A stretch of DNA of 64,000 bases from an uncultured Agathobacter sp. (GTDB lineage Bacteria > Bacillota > Clostridia > Lachnospirales > Lachnospiraceae), in assembly GCA_910587655.1 (NCBI GenBank), contig CAJUND010000003.1:1-64000 (forward strand). Reading direction: 5' to 3'. A model generated the notes under the pieces. The model saw nothing but the letters and a program-made list of their open reading frames with translations. It searched no databases and was not told the DNA's origin. Positions 33,526 through 42,866 of the stretch are shown piece after piece. The position numbers and the translations under genes were made by a program. Positions within the stretch are counted from its first letter, which is position 1. Each line of letters starts with the position of its first letter.

Positions 33526-33873
33526 ATGATTAGAAGTGGAAAATTTAGGCAAGGTTATATCGAATTATTAATTTTACATTTTTTAAACCAGAAGGACTGC
33601 GACACCACGGAAATGTCAGCCATTATCCAGGACATTTCCAGGGAATACCTTGATGTTCCTGTCGGTCTCTTATATCCGGAGCTTTATTACCTGATGGAGC
33701 ACAGACTGGTTACCCGTTACGAAGTAAAGGTTGAGGGACGTAAATATCCGCATGTATATTACCAGATTGGGGAAAGCGGCAGGGAACGCCTGAAAGAGCT
33801 TCTGGAAGACTACTACAAAACCATGGATTATGTTCAGCAGGTACTGGACTTCCAGTTTGACAGCGAAGCATGA
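33526..33873 (+). CDS. PadR-family transcriptional regulator
   Basis: 115 aa. The N-terminal winged helix-turn-helix (about 5-85) has GYIELLILHFLNQ, VPVGLLYPELYYLMEHRLVTRYEVKVEGR and VYYQIGESGRERL, followed by a short C-terminal helix (LEDYYKTMDYVQQVLDF) that would serve dimerisation. PadR proteins usually repress drug-efflux or stress genes in response to small molecules. No RBS precedes the ATG and the promoter sits directly against it, so a leaderless mRNA is likely. It converges on the ABC-F gene. Confidence 0.82.
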   Translation: MIRSGKFRQGYIELLILHFLNQKDCDTTEMSAIIQDISREYLDVPVGLLYPELYYLMEHRLVTRYEVKVEGRKYPHVYYQIGESGRERLKELLEDYYKTMDYVQQVLDFQFDSEA

Positions 33874-33925
33874 TAAATCCAAACGGAAGAACCGGACGGG
33901 GCTTTACCGGAAAAAGCCGGAGAAA

Positions 33926-35887
33926 CTATGCAAGTTCCTCCAGCTTCTGTGATAACAGCTCCCACTCTTCCATATCTGCTGCTGTCTCATCTTCAAGGAT
34001 GTCTATTTCATTCTGGATTTCCGTCAGTTTTGTGTAACTGGACTGGTACTGGGGATTTAAAAGCTCTGCTTTTAATTCTTCCAGTTTTGTTTCCTTTTCA
34101 AAAAGCGCTTCCTCGGCTTTCTGTATCTTTTTTTCAAGCCTTGAACGCTCTTTGCCCGGATTGTAGTATGTTTTGCCGCCAGCCTGCGTATGTTCCGGCT
34201 GGTCTGTTTGTGCACCGTTTCGGCTGATTGGTCCGAAATCCGCAGGTATTCTGCGGCTTTTTTCTTCTGTTTCCGACATTTCCTTCTCAAGCTTTTCCTG
34301 GTATTCCCCATAACCAAACCGGTACAGGTTTGTCGTGCCATCCTCAAAAACAAGAAGACTGTCTGCTACTTTTTTAACAAAATAGCGGTCATGGGAAACA
34401 AAAACCAGCGTGCCAGTAAAACTTTTCAGCATACTTTCGAGCGTCTCCTTTCCCACAATATCCATATGGTTGGTCGGCTCGTCCAGAACAAGTACGTTCG
34501 GACGGCGCTTTAAAATTTTACAGAGCGCCAGACGCACCTTCTCGCCGCCGGAGAGCATGTCAATATTTTTAAATACATCGTCCCCTGTAAAAAGAAACGC
34601 TCCCAGCGCATTTCTTGCTTCTGTTTCCGTAAGCTCCGGAAATTCATCCCAGTAATCGTCAAGCACTGTTTTTTTGCTGGAATACATTGCCATCTGCTGG
34701 TCAAAGTATCCGATTTCCACATTTGCCCCAAAGCGGAACTCCCCTGACAGCGGCTCGATTTTTTTTACCAGCGTTTTTAAAAGCGTGGATTTGCCAAGCC
34801 CGTTTCCGCCTAATATTCCCAGCTTATCGCCCTTTTTCAGATCCAGGTTTACCGTGGAAAGTACCCTGTCATAGCCAATGGCAAGCTCCTGCGCCAATAA
34901 TACATCGTTTCCGGTTTCCCTCTGCGGCTGGAAATTTGCATGAAACGTGCGGGTGTCGAAACGGTCCGGCGCTTCGATTTTTACCATGCGCGCAAGTGCC
35001 TTTTCCTTGGAATGCGCCATGGATACCTTGGTCGGCTTTCCCTTGAAACGGTCCACCATCCGCTGCAGCCGGGCAATTTCTTTCTGCTGCGCGTTGTAAT
35101 CCTTCATCAGCTTTTCGTAGTTTTCTTTTTTACGTGCCATAAAGTTTGTGTAGTTTCCCGGATAACGGACTGCAGTCCCGTACTCAATCTCATAGACAAC
35201 GTCAACAATATTATCCAGAAACATGCGGTCATGGGATACCACGACGACTGCCTTCGGATAATTTTTCAGATAGTACTCCAGCCACTCGATGGTTGTAATA
35301 TCCAGATGGTTGGTCGGCTCGTCCAGAAGCAGGATATCCGGTTTGCTTAACAGGAGCTTGATAAACGCAATTTTGGTCTGCTGCCCGCCGGAAAATCCTG
35401 AAAGCGGTTTTTTGCGTTCTTCTTCCGAAAAGCCGAATTTACGGATTAAGACGTCATATTCCTTTTCAAAATAATATCCCCCGTCTTCCTGAAACGCTTC
35501 CTCCATCGCGGTATAACGCGCAACCGCTTCTTCGGAATAATCATGCTCCAGGGAGGCAGCAGCGGCTTCCAGCTCCCGTTTACGCTGCTCCATCGGTGCA
35601 AAAACCTTACGCACCTCCTGTTCGAGCGTTACGGACGGATCTTCAAATGCAATCTGCTTCAAATACCCAATCTGCGGGTTCCCCGCCTTTGCAATAAAAA
35701 TATCCTCGTCACTGTCCCTTTTATCCAGCTCCACTTCCCCGTTAATCAGTTTTAAAAGAGTGGTTTTTCCGCAGCCGTTTCTTCCCACGACTGCAATTTT
35801 TTCTGTATTTCTGATTTCAAAATTGATATCGTGCAGGATGACGTCATCCGCAAAGGATACCGCTCCGTGCGCAATCTGGTATAACAT
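33926..35887 (-). CDS. ABC-F family ATPase (ribosome-associated)
   Basis: 653-aa soluble protein with two ABC domains and no membrane part. NBD1 has GRNGCGKTTLLKLING and LSGFSGGQQTKIAF; NBD2 has GGNGLGKSTLLKTLV and LSGGEKVRLALC. They are joined by a charged linker that reaches the ribosomal P/E site in this family, and a coiled-coil C-terminus (about 570-653) follows. Both catalytic Glu residues are present (LLLDEPTNHLD, LVLDEPTNHMD). The layout fits the YdiF/Uup group; a role in translation or antibiotic protection cannot be told apart from sequence. The start was chosen at the ATG eight codons inside the open frame (GGAAGG upstream). Confidence 0.9.
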   Translation of the reverse strand: MLYQIAHGAVSFADDVILHDINFEIRNTEKIAVVGRNGCGKTTLLKLINGEVELDKRDSDEDIFIAKAGNPQIGYLKQIAFEDPSVTLEQEVRKVFAPMEQRKRELEAAAASLEHDYSEEAVARYTAMEEAFQEDGGYYFEKEYDVLIRKFGFSEEERKKPLSGFSGGQQTKIAFIKLLLSKPDILLLDEPTNHLDITTIEWLEYYLKNYPKAVVVVSHDRMFLDNIVDVVYEIEYGTAVRYPGNYTNFMARKKENYEKLMKDYNAQQKEIARLQRMVDRFKGKPTKVSMAHSKEKALARMVKIEAPDRFDTRTFHANFQPQRETGNDVLLAQELAIGYDRVLSTVNLDLKKGDKLGILGGNGLGKSTLLKTLVKKIEPLSGEFRFGANVEIGYFDQQMAMYSSKKTVLDDYWDEFPELTETEARNALGAFLFTGDDVFKNIDMLSGGEKVRLALCKILKRRPNVLVLDEPTNHMDIVGKETLESMLKSFTGTLVFVSHDRYFVKKVADSLLVFEDGTTNLYRFGYGEYQEKLEKEMSETEEKSRRIPADFGPISRNGAQTDQPEHTQAGGKTYYNPGKERSRLEKKIQKAEEALFEKETKLEELKAELLNPQYQSSYTKLTEIQNEIDILEDETAADMEEWELLSQKLEELA

Positions 35888-35929
35888 AACGTGTTTCCTT
35901 CCTGTAAACATTACAATTTATGGAGCAAA

Positions 35930-37234
35930 TCACATTTGCGAAAGCAGGTAATTTACAAACTGCTCTGCAGTTCTTCCGGAAATACCCCCGTGGCTTAATT
36001 CCCACTTGTTTGCCTCTGCCTTAAGCGTCTCCTCATCCATGCCGATTCCCGCACGCTTTGCCAGGTGAACCACAATATCAAAGTATTCTTTCTGGGTCGG
36101 CCTGGAATAATTGATGGTAACGCCAAAACGGTTGACAAGTGAAAGCTTTTCTTCAACAGTATCCGAATGGTGTCTGTCATTCGTGTTATCCTGGTCATTT
36201 CTGTCATTCCAGCTTTCCTTAATCAGGTGCCTGCGGTTGGAGGTTGCATAAATTAAAATATTTTCCGGTCTGGTCTCCACACCGCCTTCAATAACCGCCT
36301 TTAAAAATTTGTATTCCGTTTCATGCTCCTCAAAAGACAAATCATCCATATAAATAATAAATTTGTAATTACGGTTTTTTACTGCTGAAATAACCGCTGA
36401 AAGATACTGGAACTGGTGCTTGTATATTTCAATCATGCGCAACCCGTCTTTGTAATACTGGTTGACAATCGCCTTGATACTTGTGGACTTGCCGGTTCCA
36501 CTGTCACCGAACAAAAGCACGTTATTTGCCTTTTTCCCCTGGACAAACGCCTCCGTGTTGTCCACCAGCTTTTTCTTCTGCAGCTCATAACCGACCAGGT
36601 CGTCCAGCATTACTGTTTCCATATTGTTAATCGGACAGAACCGGATTCCTCCCTGCGTTTTTTCTTCGATGCGGAACGCTTTATTCAGCCCGAACATTCC
36701 CACTCCGTAGTCCCTGTAAAAACCGGTCACTTCACGGAAAAAATCCTTTTCATCCTCTGCCTCCTCCAGTTTTTTACTGAGCGCACGGACTTTTTCACTG
36801 ACATTTTTATTGTACATCAGTTCTTTCTTATGGATTGCCCGGTAATCCGAAATCTGTCCAAAACAGGTGATACCCAGCTCTTTTTCCACCGGTCCAAAGT
36901 CATAATCAAATAATTCCTTAAAAATGCGGAAATCATTTTCCACAAGTGCATTAACGCTTCCGTCTCCTGCCCCGGTTTTTTCGCAGGTGATACTGAACGG
37001 ATTCTCGCTCATCATCAGAAAAAACGTCAGGTAATTGTGCCACAGATTGTCATCAAAGCCGTAATCCGTTGCAACCTTTAGTATTCGCTTCACCTGGGTA
37101 TGCATGTCGCGCACCAGCGCAGTTTTGTCATAGCCGCCTGTCTCAAACTCCCCGAACAGCTCCCCCATCCGATAAAGTATGGAATCCCTGTCCAGATCCC
37201 CGTACATTAATAACTGTGATATTTCCCGATACAT
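35930..37234 (-). CDS. DUF815 AAA-type ATPase
   Basis: 434 aa. The C-terminal half is a DUF815 P-loop ATPase with Walker A LFGDSGTGKSTSIKA (about 243-257), Walker B FIIYMDDLSFEE and a sensor region YATSNRRHLIKESW. The N-terminal half is helical. The family is widespread in Firmicutes with no settled function. The start was set at the ATG with GAGG eight bases upstream, 30 codons inside the open frame. Next gene on the strand is the ABC-F gene after 42 bp. An Asn/Asp/His-rich loop (about 358-375) precedes the last subdomain. Confidence 0.85.
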   Translation of the reverse strand: MYREISQLLMYGDLDRDSILYRMGELFGEFETGGYDKTALVRDMHTQVKRILKVATDYGFDDNLWHNYLTFFLMMSENPFSITCEKTGAGDGSVNALVENDFRIFKELFDYDFGPVEKELGITCFGQISDYRAIHKKELMYNKNVSEKVRALSKKLEEAEDEKDFFREVTGFYRDYGVGMFGLNKAFRIEEKTQGGIRFCPINNMETVMLDDLVGYELQKKKLVDNTEAFVQGKKANNVLLFGDSGTGKSTSIKAIVNQYYKDGLRMIEIYKHQFQYLSAVISAVKNRNYKFIIYMDDLSFEEHETEYKFLKAVIEGGVETRPENILIYATSNRRHLIKESWNDRNDQDNTNDRHHSDTVEEKLSLVNRFGVTINYSRPTQKEYFDIVVHLAKRAGIGMDEETLKAEANKWELSHGGISGRTAEQFVNYLLSQM

Positions 37235-37304
37235 ATTTTTATCCTCGTATTTCTTTTTACAAACAATTTTACAATATTCCTGCCCATCTTTCAACATTTT
37301 CCAG

Positions 37305-37332
37305 TTGACAGATTTAAAATCCATGTTATAAT
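37305..37332 (+). promoter_or_regulatory. Consensus promoter of the cell wall hydrolase gene
   Basis: TTGACA, 16 bp, TATAAT: both hexamers are perfect. It lies 52 bases before the ATG. Confidence 0.8.
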
Positions 37333-37384
37333 AATATTACATTTGTTACAGAAAAGTTACAAATCAGAGGAGAATTTATTAATT

Positions 37385-37903
37385 ATGAAAAATACAACCC
37401 GAATCAGACTTTCTGCACTGTTTCTTGCAATTATCGTTATTTTTTCAGCACCGCTTTCTGTACAGGCTGCCTTAAAATCAGAAAAAGCCGAATCCAAAAT
37501 GGAAAAATCCATGCTTACCGAGGAAAATGTACGACTGATGTCCGCAATTATTTTTTGTGAAGCAGGTTCCGAACCATATGCAGGTAAGGTTGCTGTCGGA
37601 ATCGTCATTATGAACCGGGTACATTCCAGGGAATTTCCAAACACCATAAAAAAAGTAATCTACCAGAAAGGGCAGTTTACCCCGGCGCGGAGCGGGGCTC
37701 TTAACAAAGTCCTTAAAAAATATGACAACGGATCTTTTACTGAAAAAAATCATCTTGATTCCGTTCAGGCTGCAATCGAAGTCCTGGAGGGACGCAACTT
37801 TGTGGAGCATAAAGGAGAAGAAATAAACATGGATTCCTACCTGTTTTTCTCCGCAAACATGAAAAACTGCAGATTAAAAATCGGGAATCACAGATTCAGG
37901 TAG
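37385..37903 (+). CDS. Secreted SleB/CwlJ-like cell wall hydrolase
   Basis: 172 aa. A signal peptide (basic MKNTTRIRL, then a hydrophobic core and VQAA cleavage region, about 1-29) precedes a hydrolase_2 domain (about 50-172) with the catalytic Glu in IIFCEAGSEPYAGKVAVG, VIMNRVHSREFP and IYQKGQFTPARSGA. The family includes the lytic transglycosylase-type SleB and CwlJ that open spore cortex during germination; many family members in Lachnospiraceae serve general wall turnover. It sits alone between a perfect promoter and a strong terminator. Confidence 0.87.
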   Translation: MKNTTRIRLSALFLAIIVIFSAPLSVQAALKSEKAESKMEKSMLTEENVRLMSAIIFCEAGSEPYAGKVAVGIVIMNRVHSREFPNTIKKVIYQKGQFTPARSGALNKVLKKYDNGSFTEKNHLDSVQAAIEVLEGRNFVEHKGEEINMDSYLFFSANMKNCRLKIGNHRFR

Positions 37904-37906
37904 ACC

Positions 37907-37947
37907 ATGCGAAACCGGCTTATCAGATTAGCCGGTTTCGCATTTTT
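37907..37947 (+). terminator. Terminator of the hydrolase gene
   Basis: A 14-bp stem (ATGCGAAACCGGCT with AGCCGGTTTCGCAT) ending in five T. The permease gene on the other strand ends just beyond it. Confidence 0.85.
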
Positions 37948-37957
37948 CTTATATATT

Positions 37958-40438
37958 TTAAGCTCTTTCTTTTTTTCCTGCGCGAAACATTTTCTGTATC
38001 ACAACCGGAATAAACATGCAGATGGCAATGACCGCCAGCACAAACAGCGCGACCGGAACCACCGGAATAAAAAACGGTACCTTCATATAATTCATGGATG
38101 AAAACAGTACATACGTAACCGGAAGTCCGATCATCAATGTCAGCAAAACGGATATCCCTGCATAAAGGGCTCCCTCCCGGATTAACATCTGTTTCATCTG
38201 CCGGTACGTCATTCCGATATTTTCCAGAATCTCAAGTTCCTTTTTCCTGCTTTCAATATTCCCAATCATGGTATTGAAATAGTTCATAATACCAATCAGC
38301 GCCAGAATCAGTGAAATTCCAGTGCCGACATACATCATGTTCCCCTGTGCAGCCTCAATTTCCTTCATATCCTCAATTTTACTTTCATATTTCAGATTTT
38401 TTACACCGGCTTTCTGTTCCATAAACGACTTTACGGCATGCTCTGTTTCTTCATCATACGCCTCGTCATAATAAACGAGGACTTTGTAATGGTAAGTTTT
38501 GATTCCCAGTTTGGCAAGCGCCCTGTCGCTGATTATGACCGTAGGCGGCATTCCGATATCCGGACCTAAAAATTCATAACTTGGGGTACATCCGGCGATT
38601 TCAAAAGCAAAGGTATGGCTGGTATTTTCAGCATCCTCACAGCGGACTTTTTTCCCGGCAAGTTCCTTTATTCCAAGGTCAAGCCCGTTCTGGTACACGA
38701 CGCAGGTTCTGCCTTCGAGAAACGCTTTTTCATCCAGCGGCTTCTCCAGGGTTTCATTCAGAACCGGCAGACTTTTTTTGTCTATTCCGACCAGACAGGT
38801 GCCAAAATCCTCCGGATGTTTTTTATACTGCTGCATAAACGGTTCATACGGATCAAGAATCCATCTGTCGTAGATTTTATGCATCCACAAGTCCGAAAAC
38901 TCCGGCTCCCACGGAATCATAATCCCTGCTGTACTGACAAGGTGTACATCCTTCACTCCGGGAATGTTTTTCAGTTCCTGTTCCAGTTCCCCGTTCCAGA
39001 GTTCTTTCCATTTTTCTGTTTCATCCGTCCTTAATGTTTTGTTCATAATCTCAAGGTCATCCCCCCATGCAGAGGATACGATGGTTCTTGGTCCCTGGCT
39101 CTTAATCAGGGTAATCATACATAAAAAAACAGAAAGCCCTATGGAAAGTGACAGGGTAATTACCGCCGTTTTTTTCCTGTCCTTTACCACTTTGCGCGCG
39201 CCCATGCGCCAGATCACACTGCCTTTTTCCCCTGTATGCAGCGGATGTTTTGCAGACTGCATACTGCCTGCATATCTGCTTGCCTCAACCGGGGAAACAG
39301 CAGCCGCAAGCTTTGCCGGTTTTCTGCCTGCAAATAAAATGGTAAGGGCTAAAAGCGTGACTGTCAGTAAAAACACGGATGGATGAAAAACCACTTCCAC
39401 TTTTTCGGAGATTCCGAATGCACGGACCACAGACGGCATGACAAAAAAGGAAATTCCCATGGCAGACACAGTCCCTGTCATAATCCCCGCCGCCCCCAGG
39501 TAAAACAGCTGCCGGTAAATCAGTCCGTAGATTTGTTTTCCCGTCATTCCGATTGTCGCAAGCAGCCCGTAATAACGGATATTTCCCGTAACAGAAAGAT
39601 ACATAATATTATAAATCAAAAGCCATGCACACAGGCAGATGACAACCAGCAGCCCAAATAGTCCAAGATAAATCGGCAGTGCATTTGCAAGCTCTGTAGT
39701 AAATACAATTGCCTGCATTTTTTTCAGCTTCATACTCTCTGTAAAGTCATTCTTCTGCTGTTGGGTCATAATTTTCTGCCGGATTCCCAGCTGAATCCTC
39801 CCGCAGTTCGGATTTGACAGCTCATAACCGCTTTTTTCAAAAAATGATTCTGAAACATAAAAAAGGGTTTTGCTTCCGTAGCCATCCCAGATGCCGGATA
39901 TTACAAATTCCATCGTCCGCTTTTTTCCGTTTCCATCCAGCCACGTGGCACGAAAGCTGTCCCCGATTCCATAGTCCAAAAGTCCACCCTCTTTTAAGGC
40001 CTTTTTGGTTACCATAACCTCGTTTTCTTTCACCGGATAATTTCCCTTTAACGAGGTGCGTGCGTTGCGCCCCATGACATTCCAGCTGGTATCATCCTCC
40101 CACAGCAGCATAATTTCTGAAAGATCTGTTTTTTCCGTTTCCACAATACTGCCGGCAATTGAAACAATTCCAATCTCTGTCACATCTTTGTTTTCCTGCA
40201 GCATCTTCATCTGTTCATCGCTGCAGCCATACATAATTGCATCATATTCGCCGCCCTGCAGCCGCAGGTTCTGCAGCCTCCACATCTGGAAATAAGTAAT
40301 GCCTGCCGTCAGAACAGAAAAAAGCATAAACGCGGAAAGAACCACTGCAGCAAGCATCACCAGGTTCTTCTGGCGGTTACTTTTTAAGGAAGTTTTTGCC
40401 ATGCGCTTTATGACTGCGCGGTTATTATTCCTAAGCAT
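37958..40438 (-). CDS. FtsX-type ABC transporter permease, module 2
   Basis: 826 aa from the ATG that overlaps the ATPase stop by eight bases. Same plan as the module 1 permease: a membrane segment near the N-terminus, an outer domain, three segments (about 255-385), then a second unit with one segment (about 430), an outer domain and three final segments (about 715-815). Sequence similarity to module 1 is modest and mainly in layout and the SPVE-S-YGS/AGS joint between the halves (ISPVESLKYYGS versus VSPVEASRYAGS). It is the transport partner of the ATPase just upstream. Confidence 0.88.
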   Translation of the reverse strand: MLRNNNRAVIKRMAKTSLKSNRQKNLVMLAAVVLSAFMLFSVLTAGITYFQMWRLQNLRLQGGEYDAIMYGCSDEQMKMLQENKDVTEIGIVSIAGSIVETEKTDLSEIMLLWEDDTSWNVMGRNARTSLKGNYPVKENEVMVTKKALKEGGLLDYGIGDSFRATWLDGNGKKRTMEFVISGIWDGYGSKTLFYVSESFFEKSGYELSNPNCGRIQLGIRQKIMTQQQKNDFTESMKLKKMQAIVFTTELANALPIYLGLFGLLVVICLCAWLLIYNIMYLSVTGNIRYYGLLATIGMTGKQIYGLIYRQLFYLGAAGIMTGTVSAMGISFFVMPSVVRAFGISEKVEVVFHPSVFLLTVTLLALTILFAGRKPAKLAAAVSPVEASRYAGSMQSAKHPLHTGEKGSVIWRMGARKVVKDRKKTAVITLSLSIGLSVFLCMITLIKSQGPRTIVSSAWGDDLEIMNKTLRTDETEKWKELWNGELEQELKNIPGVKDVHLVSTAGIMIPWEPEFSDLWMHKIYDRWILDPYEPFMQQYKKHPEDFGTCLVGIDKKSLPVLNETLEKPLDEKAFLEGRTCVVYQNGLDLGIKELAGKKVRCEDAENTSHTFAFEIAGCTPSYEFLGPDIGMPPTVIISDRALAKLGIKTYHYKVLVYYDEAYDEETEHAVKSFMEQKAGVKNLKYESKIEDMKEIEAAQGNMMYVGTGISLILALIGIMNYFNTMIGNIESRKKELEILENIGMTYRQMKQMLIREGALYAGISVLLTLMIGLPVTYVLFSSMNYMKVPFFIPVVPVALFVLAVIAICMFIPVVIQKMFRAGKKERA

Positions 40439-41129
40439 ATGCCCCACCTTCTTCCCCGGCGCTGACAATTTTTCCATCCTCAATATGCACGATGCGGTCT
40501 GCCATCTGTGCAATATCATTGTCATGCGTAATCAGAATAATGGTCTGGGCATACCGCTTTGCCACAACCTTTAACAGCCCCAGCACCTCATGGCTGGTGC
40601 CTGAATCCAGGTTTCCTGTCGGCTCATCCGCCAGTATCATCTTTGGCTTTGCCGCAAGCGCCCTTGCAATTGCAACCCTCTGCTGCTGCCCTCCGGACAA
40701 GGTCATCGGCAGCGACTGTTTCCTGTCAGACAGCTGCAGAATCTGTAAAATTTCATCCGTAAATTCCCGGTCAATCCGTCTTCCGTCCAGCTCAATGGGA
40801 AGCACCACATTTTCATACACCGTTAAATCCGGCACAAGGTTAAAGCTCTGAAATACAAATCCGACTTTTCTCCTGCGGAAAATCGTCAGTTCCTCCCTGC
40901 CAAATCCCGCTATGTTTTTTCCATCCACACGTACTTGTCCGGACGTCGGTGTGTCCAGTCCTCCCAGCATGTGTAACAGCGTGCTTTTTCCGCTGCCCGA
41001 CTTACCAATGATTGCAACAAATTCCTGTTCCTTCACCCGGAAATTTACACCGTCCAATGCCTTTACGGTATTTTGTCCAAGTTTGTAATACTTCTTTAGA
41101 TTACTGGTTTCTACAATCCATGAATCCAT
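40431..41129 (-). CDS. ABC transporter ATP-binding protein, module 2
   Basis: 232 aa. Walker A GKSGSGKSTLLHMLGGLDTP, Q loop FQSFNLVPDLTV, signature LSGGQQQR, Walker B ILADEPTGNLDSGTS, H loop ITHDND. Clearly a paralogue of the module 1 ATPase, with long identical stretches around the motifs. AGGAGG lies before the ATG. It has its own regulated-looking promoter, separate from the TCS genes upstream. Confidence 0.93.
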   Translation of the reverse strand: MDSWIVETSNLKKYYKLGQNTVKALDGVNFRVKEQEFVAIIGKSGSGKSTLLHMLGGLDTPTSGQVRVDGKNIAGFGREELTIFRRRKVGFVFQSFNLVPDLTVYENVVLPIELDGRRIDREFTDEILQILQLSDRKQSLPMTLSGGQQQRVAIARALAAKPKMILADEPTGNLDSGTSHEVLGLLKVVAKRYAQTIILITHDNDIAQMADRIVHIEDGKIVSAGEEGGAYA

Positions 41130-41161
41130 GTTGATGTCCTCCTTTTTTTAAGTTAATACAT

Positions 41162-41194
41162 ATTATAGAAACCAATAGTCACAAAGCGGTCACA
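41162..41194 (-). promoter_or_regulatory. Predicted response-regulator operator and promoter of ABC module 2
   Basis: On the minus strand TGTGAC occurs twice with 11-bp phasing (41178-41194), followed after 10 bases by TATAAT (41162-41167), about 33 bases before the ATPase ATG. There is no -35 hexamer. The geometry is the same as at 31036-31070. Confidence 0.6.
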
Positions 41195-41231
41195 GGATTT
41201 ATTTATCACAGATTTGTGATTTTCTCCTTTA

Positions 41232-41247
41232 AATTTGCGAAGCAAAT
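41232..41247. repeat. GCGAAGC mini-hairpin after the module 2 kinase gene
   Basis: ATTTGC-GAA-GCAAAT, a perfect 6-bp stem with the GAA loop, directly after the kinase stop. It resembles the start of the repeat unit before tRNA-Pro at 51354. Confidence 0.5.
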
Positions 41248-41250
41248 ATA

Positions 41251-42168
41251 CTACCCGGGCAGATAGATATGAAATGCCGCCCCTTCCCCCTGCTGCGATA
41301 CCACTTCAATATAACCGTCCTGCATCTCCGTAATTTTTCTCGCCAGATAGAGCCCGACGCCGATTCCTTCCTGGTCATGAACCTCCGGTTCCCGGTAAAA
41401 ACGTTTAAAAATCTGTGCCTGCCGCTCCTGCAAAATCCCTTTTCCATTATCCGTAACGCAGATTTCCGCAAAGATTTCCCTGACATGAATACTGATTTCA
41501 ACCCTTCCGTTTTCACCGGTATACTTCACGGCGTTATCAAGCAGGTTCGTGACCGCCTCCATGGTCCATTTCACATCATGCCCGATAAAAACGGAAGAAT
41601 CCCCCGTCATGGAAAGAGTGATATTCTTTTTTTCTGCAGACAGAACAACTGCAGAAACTGCCCTGCGGACGGTTTCTGCCAGGTCTTTTTCTTCCTTTTT
41701 GATCTGAATGATTCCGGTTTCCAGCCGGGAAAGTTTTATCATGCTTTCCATCAGAAACTGCAGCCTTACCGTCTGGTATTCCAGACTTTTTACCGCGTCA
41801 TTTTTTTCCTCCGGACTCAGACTGTCCTTTAAAATGTCCAGATAAATATTCTGGTTGGAAAGCGGGATTCTGCACTGGTGCGATATGTCGGAAACCAGTT
41901 CCTGCAGTCTCATTTTTTCCGCAAGGTTTTCCTGTCCTTTTAACTCAAAAATATGCCAGATGCGGGCAAGCTTTTCGTTTAGTTTTGCAAACAGTGTATC
42001 TGTCTGTTTTCCTTCCTGCGGCTGTTTTCCAGCAACGACAAGGTCAAGGCTTTCCTCCAGTTGTTCGGAAAATTCCAGAACTTCTCTTTTTAATTTGATA
42101 TACCGGCAACCGCAAAAAACTGCGGCTGCCAGCGAAAGCGCTGCCGCAGTTATGAGTCCGTTGTCCAT
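41251..42168 (-). CDS. Sensor histidine kinase, module 2
   Basis: 305-aa kinase with one N-terminal membrane segment and almost nothing outside, the same design as module 1. HisKA has the His in VSDISHQCRIPLSNQN (the usual lysine-threonine after the His-X-X is replaced by Arg-Ile). ATPase motifs are LLDNAVKYTGE, DNGKGI and GIGVGLYL. The start codon lies inside the response regulator gene (19-base overlap), so the two are coupled. Confidence 0.92.
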   Translation of the reverse strand: MDNGLITAAALSLAAAVFCGCRYIKLKREVLEFSEQLEESLDLVVAGKQPQEGKQTDTLFAKLNEKLARIWHIFELKGQENLAEKMRLQELVSDISHQCRIPLSNQNIYLDILKDSLSPEEKNDAVKSLEYQTVRLQFLMESMIKLSRLETGIIQIKKEEKDLAETVRRAVSAVVLSAEKKNITLSMTGDSSVFIGHDVKWTMEAVTNLLDNAVKYTGENGRVEISIHVREIFAEICVTDNGKGILQERQAQIFKRFYREPEVHDQEGIGVGLYLARKITEMQDGYIEVVSQQGEGAAFHIYLPG

Positions 42169-42836
42169 TGATATCCCATCCCGTATATATTTGCAATATA
42201 TTTATGTGTGTCATTTTCTATTTTTCCGCGCAGCCGCCCGATATTCACGGCAAGGGCATGCTTGTCCACAAACTGGTTTCCGCCGTCCCACATCTTTTCC
42301 AGCAGCATTTCATAGGTCAGCAGCTGGTTTTTCGCGGAAAGAAAAGCGGACAGTATCCGAAATTCGGTAGGGGTAACTGCACACAGTTCTCCCTGTACGC
42401 AGACCTTCCCCTGTTTTAAACAGACGGTCAGATAACCGTCGTCAAAATCTGTATCCGGTTCGTTCTTTGCCCGGTTTAAAATAATATCCGTCTTTTTTAT
42501 CAGAATATTAACGGAAAACGGCTTCGTCACATAATCCACCGCCCCAAGCTCATATCCTTTTAGTGCGTCCTCTTCCAGGTCCCTTGCCGTCAGAAAAATC
42601 ACCGGAATGCTGTCCTTTTTTATTTTTTTCATCCATGGCAGAAGTGAAAAGCCTTCCCCGTCCGGCAGGTTCACGTCCAGAAGAACCAGGGAAAAGTCCT
42701 CTGTCTCCTGTAATAAATTCTGTTCTGCTTCTGAAATGGAATATGCACTGAATGTCATATACCCCTCCTTCCTAAGTCTTTGTGCAATTCCGCGGTTTAA
42801 GTCCCAGTCATCCTCCACAATAAGAATTTTGTCCAT
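42150..42836 (-). CDS. OmpR-family response regulator, module 2
   Basis: 228 aa. Receiver domain with EDD, phospho-acceptor in LVLLDVNLPDGEGF and Lys in YVTKPF. Winged helix with LAVNIGRLRGKIE and a C-terminal IYGMGYQW, nearly identical in layout to the module 1 regulator. First gene of the RR-HK pair. Its likely target is the TGTGAC repeat upstream of the ATPase gene. Confidence 0.92.
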   Translation of the reverse strand: MDKILIVEDDWDLNRGIAQRLRKEGYMTFSAYSISEAEQNLLQETEDFSLVLLDVNLPDGEGFSLLPWMKKIKKDSIPVIFLTARDLEEDALKGYELGAVDYVTKPFSVNILIKKTDIILNRAKNEPDTDFDDGYLTVCLKQGKVCVQGELCAVTPTEFRILSAFLSAKNQLLTYEMLLEKMWDGGNQFVDKHALAVNIGRLRGKIENDTHKYIANIYGMGYQWTTDS

Positions 42837-42866
42837 ATATCTTGTCCTTTTAACAATTTTTATTTA

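Noticed and set aside
37907..37943. Hairpin considered as terminator for the minus-strand permease too
   Set aside because: On the minus strand the stem is followed by GGTCTACC, not by T.
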